A DNA stretch of 56,378 bases from Aliivibrio finisterrensis (GCF_008933155.1 NZ_WBVP01000021.1:1-56378), one strand, 5' to 3'; numbered from the stretch's first letter, positions 18,353 through 29,129 are shown. Numbers and translations: made by a program. The notes: generated by a model from the sequence alone, not told the origin.

Positions 18353-20332
18353 ATGAACTTCCAGCAAAATTTCAAACAACTCAGTCGAGCCATTTGGTTA
18401 TCTGTTTTTATTGCCACAGTCATAATGTCTGTAGGTCGATTAGTCTTCCTTGCTAATATTGGCGACATGACAGAATTAGTACACCGAGGGGGCGATCTAT
18501 GGCGTGCTTTATTTACCGGTTTACGCTTTGATTTAAAAATTGCAGCAATCGGTTTTGCTCCGCTGTTCTTAATTGGTTTAGCTGTTGCCGCATTTCCTCG
18601 CCTTTATCGTACCTTTTCAACAGTGATCCCATGGTACGCAGGGCTTATCTTTTTTATTGTCACCAGTTTTTCTATTGGTAATTACTATTATTACCTGACT
18701 TACGGAAACTATATTGATGTCTTTGTATTTGGATTAGCGGATGATGATACTCAAGCCGTACTAGCCAACGCATGGGCCGATTACCCTATTTTTACCTCGT
18801 TTATTAGCAGTGTCGTTGTGGCGTTTGTTTTCGCCATATTAGTACGTACAGCGGTGAAAAAAATGCAGGAATGGGCATGGAAACCACAGCATAAAGGCAT
18901 GACAACGGTGTCTATTATCGTAATGATATTGACGATCTTTTTCTTTGCTAGAGGTACCTTAGGCTCTCATCCATTAAAACGTTATCACGCACAAGTCTCC
19001 GATTATAAAGTGCTGAACAGCATCACTCCAAATGGCATTATTGCGTTAGAATGGGCAAAAAGTGATTATAAAAAACAGAGTCAATTTCACTCAGTCAGCC
19101 AATCTGAACTAGAGGCGCAATTTAATAAAGTGGTAGGCAATGCTGATGGTCAATTTATCACGCCTAAAAATGCCTATTTAGCCAATAATAAGCCTCATGT
19201 CGTGATGGCATTAATGGAAGGCATGGGCACCAATGTGTTGGTTGAAGATAATTACCCTGAGAATGATTTATTAGGTGAATTACGACCTGCATTTGAATCG
19301 GACTTTGTCTTTAAGCGATTTTTAGCTGAAACTTCGGCAACGATCAACTCATTAGTTAATATGCTAGGGCAAAGTAATGTTCCTACTATCAGTCACTCTT
19401 CAGCTCAAAAAGTAGAGGTAGCTGCAGCGGCCGCGCGTCCTTATAAAGCCGCAGGATATAAAACGATTTTTATAACCGCAACCAATGGTATGTGGCGTAA
19501 TGTAGCAAACTACTTACCTGCACAAGGTTTTGATGAGATCTTAGATGAAAATGCCATATTAAAAGCCTTTCCTGAAGCGGAAGCGTTTCGTGGTGAGTGG
19601 GGGCTTTCAGATGAATATGCCTTCAAACTAGCCGAAAAAGAGCTCAATGAAGCCACGCAACCGCTGATGATTTACATCTTAACGATAACCAATCACACGC
19701 CTTATGAAGTGCCAAAAAATTATGACGTAAAGCCACTAAAAGTGAGTGAGCAATTATTAGGACGTATGCAAAAAGGCGAAGAGGAAGCGATGCGATTGTT
19801 GGAAACGTATCAATACGCCAATAACGCACTCGGTGAATTTATTATGGATATAAAACAGTCACCACTAGGAGACTCAACATTAATAGCGGCAACAGGTGAT
19901 CATCGTTTAAGAGGGTTTACTATGGCTTATCCTAATGATCTTCCTATTATTCATGCTGTGCCATTTTATCTGTATGTGCCTGAAAAAATACAACAGCAAG
20001 TGCCATATCTTTATGATGAAAAACGCGTAGGGTCACACAAAGATATCTTCCCAACCTTGTATGCATTCAGCTTGTCAGAAGCGACGTATTACAGCTTAGG
20101 TGGAGAGAATATGTTGAGCACAACAGACACAAACCGATTTGGTTATAACCCAGAAATGACGTTGATAGAGCAGGGGATATATATAAATAACCAGCCAGAT
20201 CGATTATATCCATGGGCATCAGAGGTGGCGATAACCCCTGAATCGATTCCAAATAACGGTAAGCTTTTAGGTAATGATTACCACACATTGCAAACCTTAT
20301 ACATCAATAGTCAAGTAAAAGGCGCTCATTAA
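18353..20332 (+). CDS. LTA synthase family transferase, second copy
   Basis: About 659 residues. I set the start at 18353 (MNFQQNFKQLSRAIWLSVF), 8 bp after the mutM stop; a longer frame from 18311 would overlap mutM. About five N-terminal membrane helices precede an extracytoplasmic alkaline-phosphatase-fold domain. ALMEGMGTNVL, AETSATINSLVNML (likely nucleophile Thr), LTITNHTPYEVP and AATGDHRLRGF correspond to the metal and nucleophile sites. It is clearly distinct in sequence from the copy before mutM. Substrate unknown; envelope glycan or lipid decoration is the likely role. Confidence 0.83.
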   Translation: MNFQQNFKQLSRAIWLSVFIATVIMSVGRLVFLANIGDMTELVHRGGDLWRALFTGLRFDLKIAAIGFAPLFLIGLAVAAFPRLYRTFSTVIPWYAGLIFFIVTSFSIGNYYYYLTYGNYIDVFVFGLADDDTQAVLANAWADYPIFTSFISSVVVAFVFAILVRTAVKKMQEWAWKPQHKGMTTVSIIVMILTIFFFARGTLGSHPLKRYHAQVSDYKVLNSITPNGIIALEWAKSDYKKQSQFHSVSQSELEAQFNKVVGNADGQFITPKNAYLANNKPHVVMALMEGMGTNVLVEDNYPENDLLGELRPAFESDFVFKRFLAETSATINSLVNMLGQSNVPTISHSSAQKVEVAAAAARPYKAAGYKTIFITATNGMWRNVANYLPAQGFDEILDENAILKAFPEAEAFRGEWGLSDEYAFKLAEKELNEATQPLMIYILTITNHTPYEVPKNYDVKPLKVSEQLLGRMQKGEEEAMRLLETYQYANNALGEFIMDIKQSPLGDSTLIAATGDHRLRGFTMAYPNDLPIIHAVPFYLYVPEKIQQQVPYLYDEKRVGSHKDIFPTLYAFSLSEATYYSLGGENMLSTTDTNRFGYNPEMTLIEQGIYINNQPDRLYPWASEVAITPESIPNNGKLLGNDYHTLQTLYINSQVKGAH

Positions 20333-20342
20333 TTGTAATCAT

Positions 20343-20370
20343 AGGCCACTTATTTTGAGTGGCCTTTTTA
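20343..20370 (+). terminator. Rho-independent terminator after the LtaS-like gene
   Basis: AGGCCACT (20343-20350) pairs with AGTGGCCT (20358-20365) and is followed by TTTTTA. It separates the convergent coaD. Confidence 0.85.
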
Positions 20371-20376
20371 TTGGTA

Positions 20377-20865
20377 TTAAACTGGTGACTTTACTTTATG
20401 TATTAATGCTTGATTTACCACAGAAGGAACAAAGGCTTCCACACTTCCCCCATGTAATGCCACTTCGCGAACAATGGTCGAAGAGAGAAAAGCATACTCT
20501 TCAGAAGGCGTAAGAAATACACTCTCTAACTCCGGCATTAGCTTACGATACATACTGGTTAAGCCAAATTCGTACTCAAAATCCATGGTGGTTCTTAAGC
20601 CTCGAACCAGTAAGTTCGCCTCTTTTTCTTTTGCAAAATCCACCATTAGTCCAGAGAAACCCTCAACAGAAACGTTTGGCAGATCCTGAGTCACGTCTTG
20701 CACCAATTGAACGCGCTCATCGAGCGTAAATAAAGTCTTTTTACTCGGACTGGCCGCCACCGCCACAATAATGTGTTCAAACATGGCCGCAGAGCGTTTA
20801 ATTAAATCTAAATGTCCATTAGTGATTGGATCAAAAGTGCCAGGATAAAGCGTTAATCTAGTCAT
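20377..20865 (-). CDS. coaD: Phosphopantetheine adenylyltransferase CoaD
   Basis: Catalyses ATP + 4'-phosphopantetheine to dephospho-CoA, the penultimate step of CoA synthesis. About 162 residues when started at 20865 ([20 protein letters not shown]); the longer frame from 20916 is not typical. It shows the nucleotidyltransferase TFDPITNGH motif, [12 protein letters not shown] and SSTIVREVA. It overlaps the end of the preceding glycosyltransferase gene by 8 bp, so translation is probably coupled. The pairing with LPS core genes matches the E. coli and Vibrio arrangement. Confidence 0.95.
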   Translation of the reverse strand: MTRLTLYPGTFDPITNGHLDLIKRSAAMFEHIIVAVAASPSKKTLFTLDERVQLVQDVTQDLPNVSVEGFSGLMVDFAKEKEANLLVRGLRTTMDFEYEFGLTSMYRKLMPELESVFLTPSEEYAFLSSTIVREVALHGGSVEAFVPSVVNQALIHKVKSPV

Positions 20866-21889
20866 GTTGTAAAGCTCGTTGGTAAACCTTGAAATACAGA
20901 GCCGCAGTATGCTCAATCATAAAGGCGGTTAATTTTTCACACCCACCTTCAATTAAGTGCTCTTTTAGCGTGGCATTATTAGCTATTTTTTCAATGTTTT
21001 CGGCCAGTTCTACAGAATTACCCGGCTCGATAAGTAGCCCTGATTTTTCATGTTCGATAATGTCAGGGATCCCTCCTGCACGCGAACCTATAGCAGGAAG
21101 CCCTGTACTCATGCCTTCTAAAATCACAGACCCGAGCCCTTCAGTATAAGAAGGGTGGATCAACAAATCTGCAGCAGCAAACCAGTCACCCATATTATGT
21201 TGGCGACCCATAAACGAAATATTAGTTAATTCAGAAGCTTGCTTTTCGAGTTCACCGCGTTGTTTCCCATCCCCCAATAAACAGATATGAACACGAGGAT
21301 CTTTCAGTCGCATTGCGGCGTTAACGGTGACATCAAACCCTTTATGAGGGATCATATTACCGGCTTGTATCACCAAAAATTTACCCTTAAATCGCGCCCT
21401 AATATTGGCGACTTCAGAGTGATTGATCGGATAAGTAACCGGTGAATCAGGAATCGTCACAATATGTTGTTGCGGAAGGCGTTGTCGCACTACCTCAGAA
21501 ACACAAGTGCTGATCCCAACAATGGCCGCTGCATTTGAATACGCAAAAGTAGTGAGCCATTTTTTCTTAATAGGGTTGTCTAAACGTCGAGTAATTATAT
21601 AAGGCGTTTGACTGACTTTATGTTGAAGTGCCGCCCAATAGATAGCATGTCCCTCATGAACATGCAAAACCGCGTCTTTTGGAAGAGAAATCGTGTGGCC
21701 TAGTAGATAATGTCGAATCGTAATGACTTCACAACCTAAATCAGATACCGCATCATAAAAAGGGCTGTTAGTTAAAGCAATGACTGCGATATTTTGCTTC
21801 TCTTTTAGATGTTGTTGGATGAGTGCAAGGGTTTGTTGTTCTCCGCCACTAAAACCACGAGCAAGGTTAACGTGATAAATTTTCATCAT
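20858..21889 (-). CDS. Glycosyltransferase family 4, LPS core
   Basis: 343 residues, cytoplasmic face. It has a GT-B fold with N-terminal [15 protein letters not shown] and the C-terminal donor-binding half: [45 protein letters not shown] (E-x7-E) and [10 protein letters not shown]. It belongs to the RfaG/WaaG-like GT4 group; the sugar is not readable. Its ATG shares bases with the stop of the upstream GT2 (TAATGATG) and its end overlaps coaD, so the four-gene minus-strand run is a tight operon. Confidence 0.85.
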   Translation of the reverse strand: MMKIYHVNLARGFSGGEQQTLALIQQHLKEKQNIAVIALTNSPFYDAVSDLGCEVITIRHYLLGHTISLPKDAVLHVHEGHAIYWAALQHKVSQTPYIITRRLDNPIKKKWLTTFAYSNAAAIVGISTCVSEVVRQRLPQQHIVTIPDSPVTYPINHSEVANIRARFKGKFLVIQAGNMIPHKGFDVTVNAAMRLKDPRVHICLLGDGKQRGELEKQASELTNISFMGRQHNMGDWFAAADLLIHPSYTEGLGSVILEGMSTGLPAIGSRAGGIPDIIEHEKSGLLIEPGNSVELAENIEKIANNATLKEHLIEGGCEKLTAFMIEHTAALYFKVYQRALQHD

Positions 21890-22671
21890 TATTCCTTGTT
21901 TGATTTATTGTAATCTCGCAGCCAGAGATCAGCATAACGATTAAATGTCACACTTGCGCTTAATGTGGCAAGTAATAGGCCATGTCTGCCATCCAAAAAA
22001 CCACGCTTTAAAATATACATACGGATAAAGCAAAAGAAGCCATGAAGAAAAGCACCACTGAGTGAGCCTTTCTTTTTTCCTTCGCGTTGGTCGACCCAAG
22101 ATTTTATATACATGACATTTTTTGCATTATATTGCTGCAAGGCATCGTATGTGAAATGCAATAAACGGCCAGTTAAAGCGTTGATTTGAATGTGGTTTGG
22201 AATAACGACACTTTCATGTACAAGAGAGTCGCTATATTGTGTTTCATTGGTTTTATATAAACGAACAACCCAATCAGGAGACCAACCAGAGTGCTTAATA
22301 AATTTTCCAAATGCAGAGCTTGAGCGGTTTATTTTATAGGCGGTGTTTGCTTTGTTTGCTTTCACGGCAGCTAAAATTTCAATTTTTAACTCTGGAGTGA
22401 CTCTCTCATCGGCATCAAGCCATAATACATAATCGGTAGTCACGTGCTGTTGTGCTAATTGACGCTGTTTACCAAACCCTGGCCACTCTTTATTTATGAA
22501 AAATTTATCAGTAAATTCACGAGCAATGGTTTCAGTCGAATCAGTACTACCTGAGTCCATTATCACAATTTCATCAACCCACCCTGCAACGGTATCAAGA
22601 CAGGCTTTTAAATGTTTTGCTTCATTTTTAACAATAAGCGCAACCGCTAAGGTTGGAGATGATGTTGTCAT
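21889..22671 (-). CDS. Glycosyltransferase family 2, WaaE/KdtX-like
   Basis: 260 residues. The GT2 nucleotide-sugar fold is plain: ALIVKNEAKHLKACLDTV, IVIMDSGSTDSTETIA, KQRQLAQQHVTTDYVLWLDA with the DxD-type DADE, and HESVVI. Relatives (WaaE/KdtX) add glucose to heptose I of the inner core. The link with coaD is typical of kdtX. It overlaps the GT9 gene upstream and the GT4 gene downstream by a base or a few bases. Confidence 0.85.
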   Translation of the reverse strand: MTTSSPTLAVALIVKNEAKHLKACLDTVAGWVDEIVIMDSGSTDSTETIAREFTDKFFINKEWPGFGKQRQLAQQHVTTDYVLWLDADERVTPELKIEILAAVKANKANTAYKINRSSSAFGKFIKHSGWSPDWVVRLYKTNETQYSDSLVHESVVIPNHIQINALTGRLLHFTYDALQQYNAKNVMYIKSWVDQREGKKKGSLSGAFLHGFFCFIRMYILKRGFLDGRHGLLLATLSASVTFNRYADLWLRDYNKSNKE

Positions 22672-23741
22672 TATTTATTCCCTTTTTCAGTACTATTGAA
22701 AGTACTTGCTAGTTGCTGAAATGAGTTAGTAATCATATCAAGAGTAATATCTTGCATAATATGATCGCCTTTAACACGCGTACTCCATTTTAACTCTTCA
22801 ATGGGTTTATTTTGTTGTTGGGTAACATGTTGTTCATACACACTCACCACATAAGGTAAGCTGTTGTATGGGCCCGTACGTTTAGGGTTGCTGTGACCAT
22901 ATAACCCAATCACAGGGGTGCCTTGCGTCGTCGCGATGTGTGCGGGCCCTGAATCAGGGGCGATAACCACCGCCGCTTTATTTAATACAGCGGTTAATTG
23001 TTTTAATGACGTTTTACCAATCAAATTAATAAGAGCAGTTTGAGAGAGTGACGCAATGCTCTCTCCCAATAGACGTTCACGATCGCTTGGCGAGCCACAT
23101 AGCACCACATGATAACCTTGCTCATGTAGCCAACCAGCCAAGTGAGCGTAGCGTTCGGTTAGCCAGTTACGCTCATCCTTACTTGCCGCAGGGGAGATCA
23201 CCACATACGGTGTTTCCGTTGGGATATGCTCATCAACAAACGCCATATCCGCTTCAGATAAAGGGATATTCCATGTTGGTTCACTTTTAGGCACACCAAG
23301 ATATTCAACAAAAGAGTAGAAGCTATCTAGAACATGTGCTGAGGCCGTATCTTCAATTTTGCGATTGGTAAAAAGCCATTGGCCTTCTTTCGCGCGCTTG
23401 CGATTAAAACCGACTTTATATTTAGCTTTTATACCAAGCGTTAACACACTAGCACGTAGCGCAAGCTGCATATGAACTAACGCATCAAAACGTTGGTTAT
23501 TCAGTTGTGACCATATTGCTTTCATCCCTTTTAATCCCATTTTTTTATCAAACGGGATCACCGTAATACCAGGTAAATCATGAATTAATTGCGCTTCTAT
23601 TTTTCCCACAATCCAAGTGATTTTGGTTGTCGGCCACTCTTTTTGAATTGCTTGAACTGCAGCAATAGCATGGCACACATCACCAATAGCAGATAAGCGT
23701 AATATACAGAGTGAGTCAGGGGCAGAAGTGAATAAAGCCAT
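22671..23741 (-). CDS. Glycosyltransferase family 9 (heptosyltransferase-like)
   Basis: About 356 residues when started at 23741 (MALFTSAPDSLCILRLSAIG). The frame is open to 23792, but the extra N terminus is not typical. GT9 features are LRLSAIGDVCHAIAAVQAI, ISPAASKDERNWLTERYAHL and APDSGPAHIATTQGTPVIGLY. Relatives transfer heptose from ADP-heptose to LPS core. The window also has a clear WaaF (36539-37609), so this is more likely a HepI- or HepIII-type enzyme. It heads the minus-strand core operon. Confidence 0.83.
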   Translation of the reverse strand: MALFTSAPDSLCILRLSAIGDVCHAIAAVQAIQKEWPTTKITWIVGKIEAQLIHDLPGITVIPFDKKMGLKGMKAIWSQLNNQRFDALVHMQLALRASVLTLGIKAKYKVGFNRKRAKEGQWLFTNRKIEDTASAHVLDSFYSFVEYLGVPKSEPTWNIPLSEADMAFVDEHIPTETPYVVISPAASKDERNWLTERYAHLAGWLHEQGYHVVLCGSPSDRERLLGESIASLSQTALINLIGKTSLKQLTAVLNKAAVVIAPDSGPAHIATTQGTPVIGLYGHSNPKRTGPYNSLPYVVSVYEQHVTQQQNKPIEELKWSTRVKGDHIMQDITLDMITNSFQQLASTFNSTEKGNK

Positions 23742-23819
23742 AGAGATGTTTACCCAGAAAGAATGAGGTAGAATTATGCTATTAACGCTCATAAATGTAA
23801 AATGGCAAAGAGCGAGAAA

Positions 23820-24135
23820 GAGACGAGAGACGAGAGACTATACGCTGCGCTAACTAGAGACTATAAGAGCAGGGTTCAGGTCGCTACGCTTGCAGAGTTC
23901 AGAGGAGCTTGTTTTTAGCTCCTCCCCTTTATCGATATAGTCGCTTGGCTATAAATGTTGATATAAGGGGAGGCTGGGAGGGGTTGCTAGCTAGAAACTA
24001 TACGCTGCGCTAACTAGAGACTATAAGAACAGAATTAAGATCGCTGTGCTTGCAGAGTTTAGAGGCATTTAGCTTTTGCTCTTATAGTTTCTAGAAGCGA
24101 AGCGATCTAGTTAGCGCAGCGTATAGTCTCTAATG
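23820..24135. repeat. Compound A-B2-C-A repeat between GT9 and kdkA
   Basis: GACGAGA units open the block. GAGACTATACGCTGCGC (23844 on) is followed by AGCAGGGTTCAGGTCGC and a C hairpin (AGCTCCTCCCCTTTATCG with AAGGGGAGGCTGGGAGGGG). A second GAAACTATACGCTGCGC follows, then the inverted arm AGCGAAGCGATCTAG and GCGCAGCGTATAGTCTC. Fills the divergent gap. Confidence 0.78.
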
Positions 24136-24158
24136 TTTAATATTGGAGTACCTGTAAC

Positions 24159-24863
24159 ATGCAAAAAATCCAAACAACAAATCAAACCATTTGGTACGAC
24201 GACTCAGTCCTTAATGACCCACCAGAACAATGTTGTGAACCCGAGTATTGGCAACAACAAAATAAAATCATCGGGTCAGCCCAAGGGCGCGGAACCACGT
24301 GGTTTATTGCATTAGATAAGATGGATGCAGCATTGCGCCACTATCGTCGTGGTGGCTTGTTTGGAAAGCTAATCAAAGATCACTACATTTTTACTGGTTG
24401 GGAAAGCACACGTAGCTACCAAGAATTTCAATTATTGAATACATTAATCGAAGCAGGCGTTAACGTACCAAAACCAATAGCAGCAAGAACCGTAAAACGC
24501 ATCTTTTGTTACCAAGCGGATTTATTGAGCGAAAAGATTCCAAATGCACGAGATTTAGTGGCTATTTTACAAGAAGAATCACTCTCTAAAGAAATATATC
24601 AAAAAATAGGGACTGAGATTGGTAAGATGCATGCCGCACAAGTAAATCATACCGACTTAAATATTCATAATATTTTGATTGATGATTTAGATAACGTTTG
24701 GATAATCGATTTTGATAAATGCTACCAACAAGATGGTAGCGATTGGAAAGAAAGTAACTTATCTCGTTTGAGTCGCTCTTTTCATAAAGAAGTAAACAAA
24801 AGACAGATAAAATGGTCGGAAGATGAGTGGCAACACTTAATTTCGGGCTACAGCTCAATTTAA
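24159..24863 (+). CDS. kdkA: 3-deoxy-D-manno-octulosonic acid kinase KdkA
   Basis: Phosphorylates the 4-OH of the single Kdo in LPS of Vibrio, Haemophilus and relatives. 234 residues with a small eukaryotic-type kinase fold: GRGTTWFIAL near the glycine loop, LRHYRRGGLFGKLIKDHY, the catalytic HTDLNIHNILID and the metal-binding IIDFDKC. GGAG lies 11 bases before the ATG at 24159. The next gene's reading frame overlaps or follows closely, suggesting an operon. Confidence 0.92.
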   Translation: MQKIQTTNQTIWYDDSVLNDPPEQCCEPEYWQQQNKIIGSAQGRGTTWFIALDKMDAALRHYRRGGLFGKLIKDHYIFTGWESTRSYQEFQLLNTLIEAGVNVPKPIAARTVKRIFCYQADLLSEKIPNARDLVAILQEESLSKEIYQKIGTEIGKMHAAQVNHTDLNIHNILIDDLDNVWIIDFDKCYQQDGSDWKESNLSRLSRSFHKEVNKRQIKWSEDEWQHLISGYSSI

Positions 24864-24901
24864 CCCATTTTTATTCACCCATTACAGCTGGATTCATTAT
24901 T

Positions 24902-26749
24902 TTGAATACATTGACATTTAAACAAAAGCTTCATAGCCACGGTTGGTTTATTTTAATCAACAGTCTTATTGCGATGGCCATTGCTACTCGTTATTTTGCT
25001 TTCCTGCCAGAGATCCCAACGGACATACTGGGTTTTAGTTTCATTACCGCAGGCACCTTTAGTCAAATGGTATTGCTGGCTGGGTTAATAGGTTTGGTCG
25101 CACTTCCAACACTTCTTATTCCAAACAATAAAATTAGGCATGTACTACAAGCGATTATTGCTTCACTTGGTATTGCAACATTATTTATTGATACCTTAGT
25201 TTTTGCCCAATATCGATTCCACATTAATGCAGTCGTATTAGAGTTAGTCCTATCGGGTCAAGTGGTGAGCTTCCCGTTAATTACATGGATAACGGTTATT
25301 AGTGGAGTGATAGCTCTGGTTGTTGGTCAATATTTATTGATCTCTTGGTTAGAAAAGCCAGCAGCAGTAACTCAGCATAAATTAGGTCGTAAATTTGCAA
25401 TTATCACTTTTTTGGCATTACTCGCTACACACGGTATTCATATTTGGGCTGCAGCGAATGCCTACCAGCCAGTGACGACAGTGAAGCGTTACTTACCTGT
25501 TTTTTATCCTGCAACATCAACAAGCATGATGAAAAAATACGGATGGGTAAATGAAGAGGCGATTGCTCAACAAAAAGCAATGAAGATAAATCGTAAGAGT
25601 GACTTAAATTATCCACTTGTACCACTGCAAAAAGAAGCGGTTGAAAAACCACTTAATATCATGATTTTAGCGGTAGATTCATGGCGAGCAGACACCTTTA
25701 ATGCTGAAAATACCCCAAATATGTGGGAGTACGCACAAGAGGGAGTAATATTTAATAATCACATCGCAACGGGTAATGCCACGCGTACGGGTATTTTTGG
25801 TTTATTTTATGGTATTCCAGGTACGTACTGGCATGGCTTCTTAGCTAATCAAAAATCACCCGTGTTGATTGACCGCCTGCAAGAGCTTAATTATGAAATG
25901 GGTATTTTTACCGCCGCTCAACTTGAGAAACCAGAGTTTAATCAAACGGTATTTAAAAATATCCCCAACTTACGTATAAAATCAGAAGGCAACTCACCAT
26001 CAGCGTTAGATAAAGACTTAACCAAAGATTGGTTAGAGTGGTACAGCAAGCGTGATACCTCTAAACCTGCATTCTCATTCCTATTCTATGATGCACCGCA
26101 TGGGTATGATTTCCCTAAAAATTATGCACATCGTTATGAGCCAATGCTAGATGAGATTAATTATTTAGAGTTGAATAATGACAGTGATCCAACCTTGTTC
26201 TTTAATCGCTATAAAACCAGCGTTAGCTTTGTTGATAGCGTAGCAAAACAAGTATTGGATAAACTGAAAGAAACTGGTGATCTAGAAAATACGTTAGTAA
26301 TTATTACGGGTGATCACGGTCAAGAAATGAATGATAACCGCATGAATTTCTGGGGTCATAATAGTAACTTTACTGACGCTCAGGTGAAGGTTCCGTTTGC
26401 TATATTTGGGCCAAAGATAAATGGTAAAGCGTTAGATTGGACGGCAGATGACTTAACTAGCCACCAAGATGTGGTTCCAACCTTGATGAAGAACTATTTA
26501 GGAATAACGAACAATATTAAAGATTACTCTGTGGGTGAAGATTTACTAGGTAAGCATGTTGATCGTAATTGGATTATGTCTTCTAACTACAGTGGCTACG
26601 CTATTATAGATAAAGAGTCGATTTTAGAAGTTGGTGCAACAGGACAATATCAATTGTTAGATAAGACTAACCGCCCAATGAAAAATGCTGAATTAAACTT
26701 TCAGCATCTTCAAGAAGCGTTAGAGCAGATTAGTCGATTTAGTAAGTAG
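24902..26749 (+). CDS. DUF3413 / YejM (PbgA)-like membrane sulfatase-fold protein
   Basis: About 615 residues. The start is uncertain: TTG at 24902 gives MNTLTFKQKLHSHGWFILIN, which resembles family N termini and has GGA nine bases upstream. A GTG at 24827 would lie inside kdkA. Five membrane helices (DUF3413) precede an alkaline-phosphatase-fold periplasmic domain with LAVDSWRADTF, ATGNATRTGIFGLFYG, FYDAPHGYDFP and ITGDHGQEMND. E. coli YejM/PbgA senses LPS and controls LpxC turnover. Here the metal ligands look complete, so an enzymatic role such as phosphoethanolamine transfer is possible. Placement after kdkA supports an LPS role. Confidence 0.82.
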   Translation: MNTLTFKQKLHSHGWFILINSLIAMAIATRYFAFLPEIPTDILGFSFITAGTFSQMVLLAGLIGLVALPTLLIPNNKIRHVLQAIIASLGIATLFIDTLVFAQYRFHINAVVLELVLSGQVVSFPLITWITVISGVIALVVGQYLLISWLEKPAAVTQHKLGRKFAIITFLALLATHGIHIWAAANAYQPVTTVKRYLPVFYPATSTSMMKKYGWVNEEAIAQQKAMKINRKSDLNYPLVPLQKEAVEKPLNIMILAVDSWRADTFNAENTPNMWEYAQEGVIFNNHIATGNATRTGIFGLFYGIPGTYWHGFLANQKSPVLIDRLQELNYEMGIFTAAQLEKPEFNQTVFKNIPNLRIKSEGNSPSALDKDLTKDWLEWYSKRDTSKPAFSFLFYDAPHGYDFPKNYAHRYEPMLDEINYLELNNDSDPTLFFNRYKTSVSFVDSVAKQVLDKLKETGDLENTLVIITGDHGQEMNDNRMNFWGHNSNFTDAQVKVPFAIFGPKINGKALDWTADDLTSHQDVVPTLMKNYLGITNNIKDYSVGEDLLGKHVDRNWIMSSNYSGYAIIDKESILEVGATGQYQLLDKTNRPMKNAELNFQHLQEALEQISRFSK

Positions 26750-26770
26750 ATTTTAGATTAAAGGATAAAT

Positions 26771-27862
26771 ATGAATATTTTAGTCACCGGCGGCGCAGGT
26801 TTTATTGGCTCAGCAGTTATTCGCCACATTATCAGCAATACATCAAACTCTGTCATCAATGTTGATTCTCTTACCTACGCAGGAAATCTAGAGTCTTTGA
26901 GTCAGGTTGAAGCATCAGATCGCTATTCATTTGAACACGTTGATATCTGTAACCGTACTGAGCTTGACCGTATTTTTTCTGAATATCAACCTGATGCAGT
27001 CATGCACCTAGCTGCGGAGTCACATGTAGATCGCTCAATAGATGGTCCTGCTGCGTTCATTGAAACTAATATTGTTGGTACTTATACCTTGCTTGAAGCA
27101 ACGCGTGCCTATTGGAATTCGTTAGCTGATGGTAAAAAACAAGCCTTTCGTTTCCACCATATTTCAACGGATGAAGTGTATGGTGATTTAGAAGGTACAG
27201 ATGACTTGTTTACCGAAACAACCTCTTATGAGCCATCAAGCCCTTATTCCGCATCTAAAGCTTCTTCAGACCATTTAGTTCGTGCATGGCAACGTACTTA
27301 TGGCCTACCAACAGTTATTACTAATTGTTCAAATAACTATGGACCATATCATTTCCCTGAAAAGCTGATCCCATTAATGATTTTAAATGCCTTAGAAGGT
27401 AAGTCTTTACCTGTTTATGGCAATGGAATGCAAATTCGTGATTGGCTATTTGTTGAAGACCATGCGCGTGCTTTGTATAAAGTTGTTACTGAGGGTGAGG
27501 TAGGGGAAACTTACAATATTGGCGGTCATAACGAAAAAGCGAATATTGAAGTAGTTAAAACCATCTGTTCATTACTCGAAGAGTTAATACCAAATAAGCC
27601 AAAAGGTGTTACCCAATACCTTGATCTAATTACTTATGTCACCGATCGCCCTGGTCATGATGTTCGTTATGCTATTGATGCTTCAAAAATTGAGCGTGAA
27701 TTAGGTTGGAAACCAGAAGAGAGTTTTGAGTCAGGGATCCGCAAAACCGTTCAATGGTATTTAGATAATAAACAATGGTGGTCTCGCGTTCTTGATGGGT
27801 CTTATGCGGGCGAACGCTTAGGCGTATCAAGTGAACCGGCAGTAAACAAGGAAGACAAATAA
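26771..27862 (+). CDS. rmlB: dTDP-glucose 4,6-dehydratase
   Basis: Converts dTDP-glucose to dTDP-4-keto-6-deoxyglucose. 363 residues, extended SDR fold: [15 protein letters not shown] binds [27 protein letters not shown] (catalytic Asp-Glu) and YSASKASSD (Tyr-x3-Lys). AAGGATAA precedes the ATG. It opens a five-gene dTDP-sugar set with overlapping ends; its TAA overlaps the ATG of rmlA (TAATG). Confidence 0.95.
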   Translation: MNILVTGGAGFIGSAVIRHIISNTSNSVINVDSLTYAGNLESLSQVEASDRYSFEHVDICNRTELDRIFSEYQPDAVMHLAAESHVDRSIDGPAAFIETNIVGTYTLLEATRAYWNSLADGKKQAFRFHHISTDEVYGDLEGTDDLFTETTSYEPSSPYSASKASSDHLVRAWQRTYGLPTVITNCSNNYGPYHFPEKLIPLMILNALEGKSLPVYGNGMQIRDWLFVEDHARALYKVVTEGEVGETYNIGGHNEKANIEVVKTICSLLEELIPNKPKGVTQYLDLITYVTDRPGHDVRYAIDASKIERELGWKPEESFESGIRKTVQWYLDNKQWWSRVLDGSYAGERLGVSSEPAVNKEDK

Positions 27863-28734
27863 TGAAAGGAATTATTCTTGCAGGTGGTTCCGGAACTCGC
27901 CTTTATCCAATAACCATGGGCGTATCTAAGCAATTATTACCTGTTTATGATAAGCCAATGATTTATTATCCACTGTCTGTTTTAATGCTATCAGGTATTC
28001 GTGAAATATTAATTATCACAACCCCTGAAGATAATGAGAGTTTTAAACGTTTATTAGGCAATGGAAGTCAATTTGGTGTAGAAATTGAATACGCTATTCA
28101 GCCTAGTCCTGATGGATTAGCACAAGCTTTTATTATCGGTGAAGAGTTTATTGGTGAAGACTCTGTTTGTTTAGTGCTTGGTGATAATATTTTTTATGGT
28201 CAAGGCTTCTCTCCTATGTTGATTGATGCATCTAAAAGAGAGTCTGGCGCTACAGTATTTGGTTATAAAGTTAAAGATCCCGAGCGTTTTGGCGTAGTTG
28301 ATTTTGATGATAAAATGAAAGCATTATCAATAGAAGAAAAACCATTAAAACCAAAATCAAACTATGCCGTTACTGGTTTGTATTTTTATGATAACCAAGT
28401 TGCAGAGATTGCAAAATCGATTGAACCTTCTGAGCGTGGTGAGTTAGAAATAACCAGTATTAATCAGGCGTACCTTGAAAAAAATCAATTAAATGTTGAG
28501 TTGTTAGGTCGAGGTTTTGCGTGGTTAGATACAGGTACTTATGAAAGCTTATTAGAAGCAGGTCAATTTGTTGCGACGATAGAAAATCGTCAAGGATACA
28601 AAATAGCTTGTTTAGAAGAAATAGCATTGAACAATGGCTGGTTAACTAAAAAAGAAGTTATTTCTTTAGCGCAGTCACTTAAGAAAAATAGCTATGGTCA
28701 ATATTTATTGGATTTGTGCGAAGGTGAACAATGA
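27862..28734 (+). CDS. rmlA: Glucose-1-phosphate thymidylyltransferase
   Basis: Makes dTDP-glucose from glucose-1-phosphate and dTTP. 290 residues with [44 protein letters not shown] and [15 protein letters not shown]. Full length. It starts within the TAATG at the end of rmlB and overlaps the next gene by 4 bp. There is no rmlC or rmlD nearby, so the pathway does not lead to rhamnose here. Confidence 0.95.
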   Translation: MKGIILAGGSGTRLYPITMGVSKQLLPVYDKPMIYYPLSVLMLSGIREILIITTPEDNESFKRLLGNGSQFGVEIEYAIQPSPDGLAQAFIIGEEFIGEDSVCLVLGDNIFYGQGFSPMLIDASKRESGATVFGYKVKDPERFGVVDFDDKMKALSIEEKPLKPKSNYAVTGLYFYDNQVAEIAKSIEPSERGELEITSINQAYLEKNQLNVELLGRGFAWLDTGTYESLLEAGQFVATIENRQGYKIACLEEIALNNGWLTKKEVISLAQSLKKNSYGQYLLDLCEGEQ

Positions 28735-29129
28735 GTTTAATAAAGACAATTGAGTTTGATTTATTAGGTGATGATCGTGGTAGTTTGATCTCACTTGAAG
28801 AAAACAAAAATATTCCTTTTGATATCAAACGTGTTTATTACATTTTTGGTACAGAGCAAGGTGTCGCTCGTGGTTTTCATGCTCATAAAAATCTTCAACA
28901 AATTGCTATTTGTGTAAAAGGAAGTTGTCGTTTTATTTTAGATAATGGAAAATGCAGAGAATCAATTGTGTTAGATTCTCCAAGTGTTGGTTTGTACATT
29001 GATAATAACAAATGGCGTGAAATGCATGGTTTTTCAGAAGATTGTGTTTTGGTCGTTTTAGCTAGTGATTACTATGATGAAGCGGATTATATTCGTGACT
29101 ATGATGAGTTTAAAAAGGCTGTATTATGA
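28731..29129 (+). CDS. fdtA: dTDP-4-oxo-6-deoxyglucose 3,4-oxoisomerase (FdtA/QdtA-like)
   Basis: 132-residue cupin of the WxcM-like/FdtA group, which moves the keto group from C4 to C3 of dTDP-6-deoxyhexose. Motifs: [43 protein letters not shown] (cupin His residues) and [20 protein letters not shown]. It overlaps both neighbours by 4 bp. FdtA and QdtA give different C4 stereochemistry (Fuc3N or Qui3N); I cannot decide which by eye, so the symbol is provisional. Confidence 0.85.
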   Translation: MSLIKTIEFDLLGDDRGSLISLEENKNIPFDIKRVYYIFGTEQGVARGFHAHKNLQQIAICVKGSCRFILDNGKCRESIVLDSPSVGLYIDNNKWREMHGFSEDCVLVVLASDYYDEADYIRDYDEFKKAVL

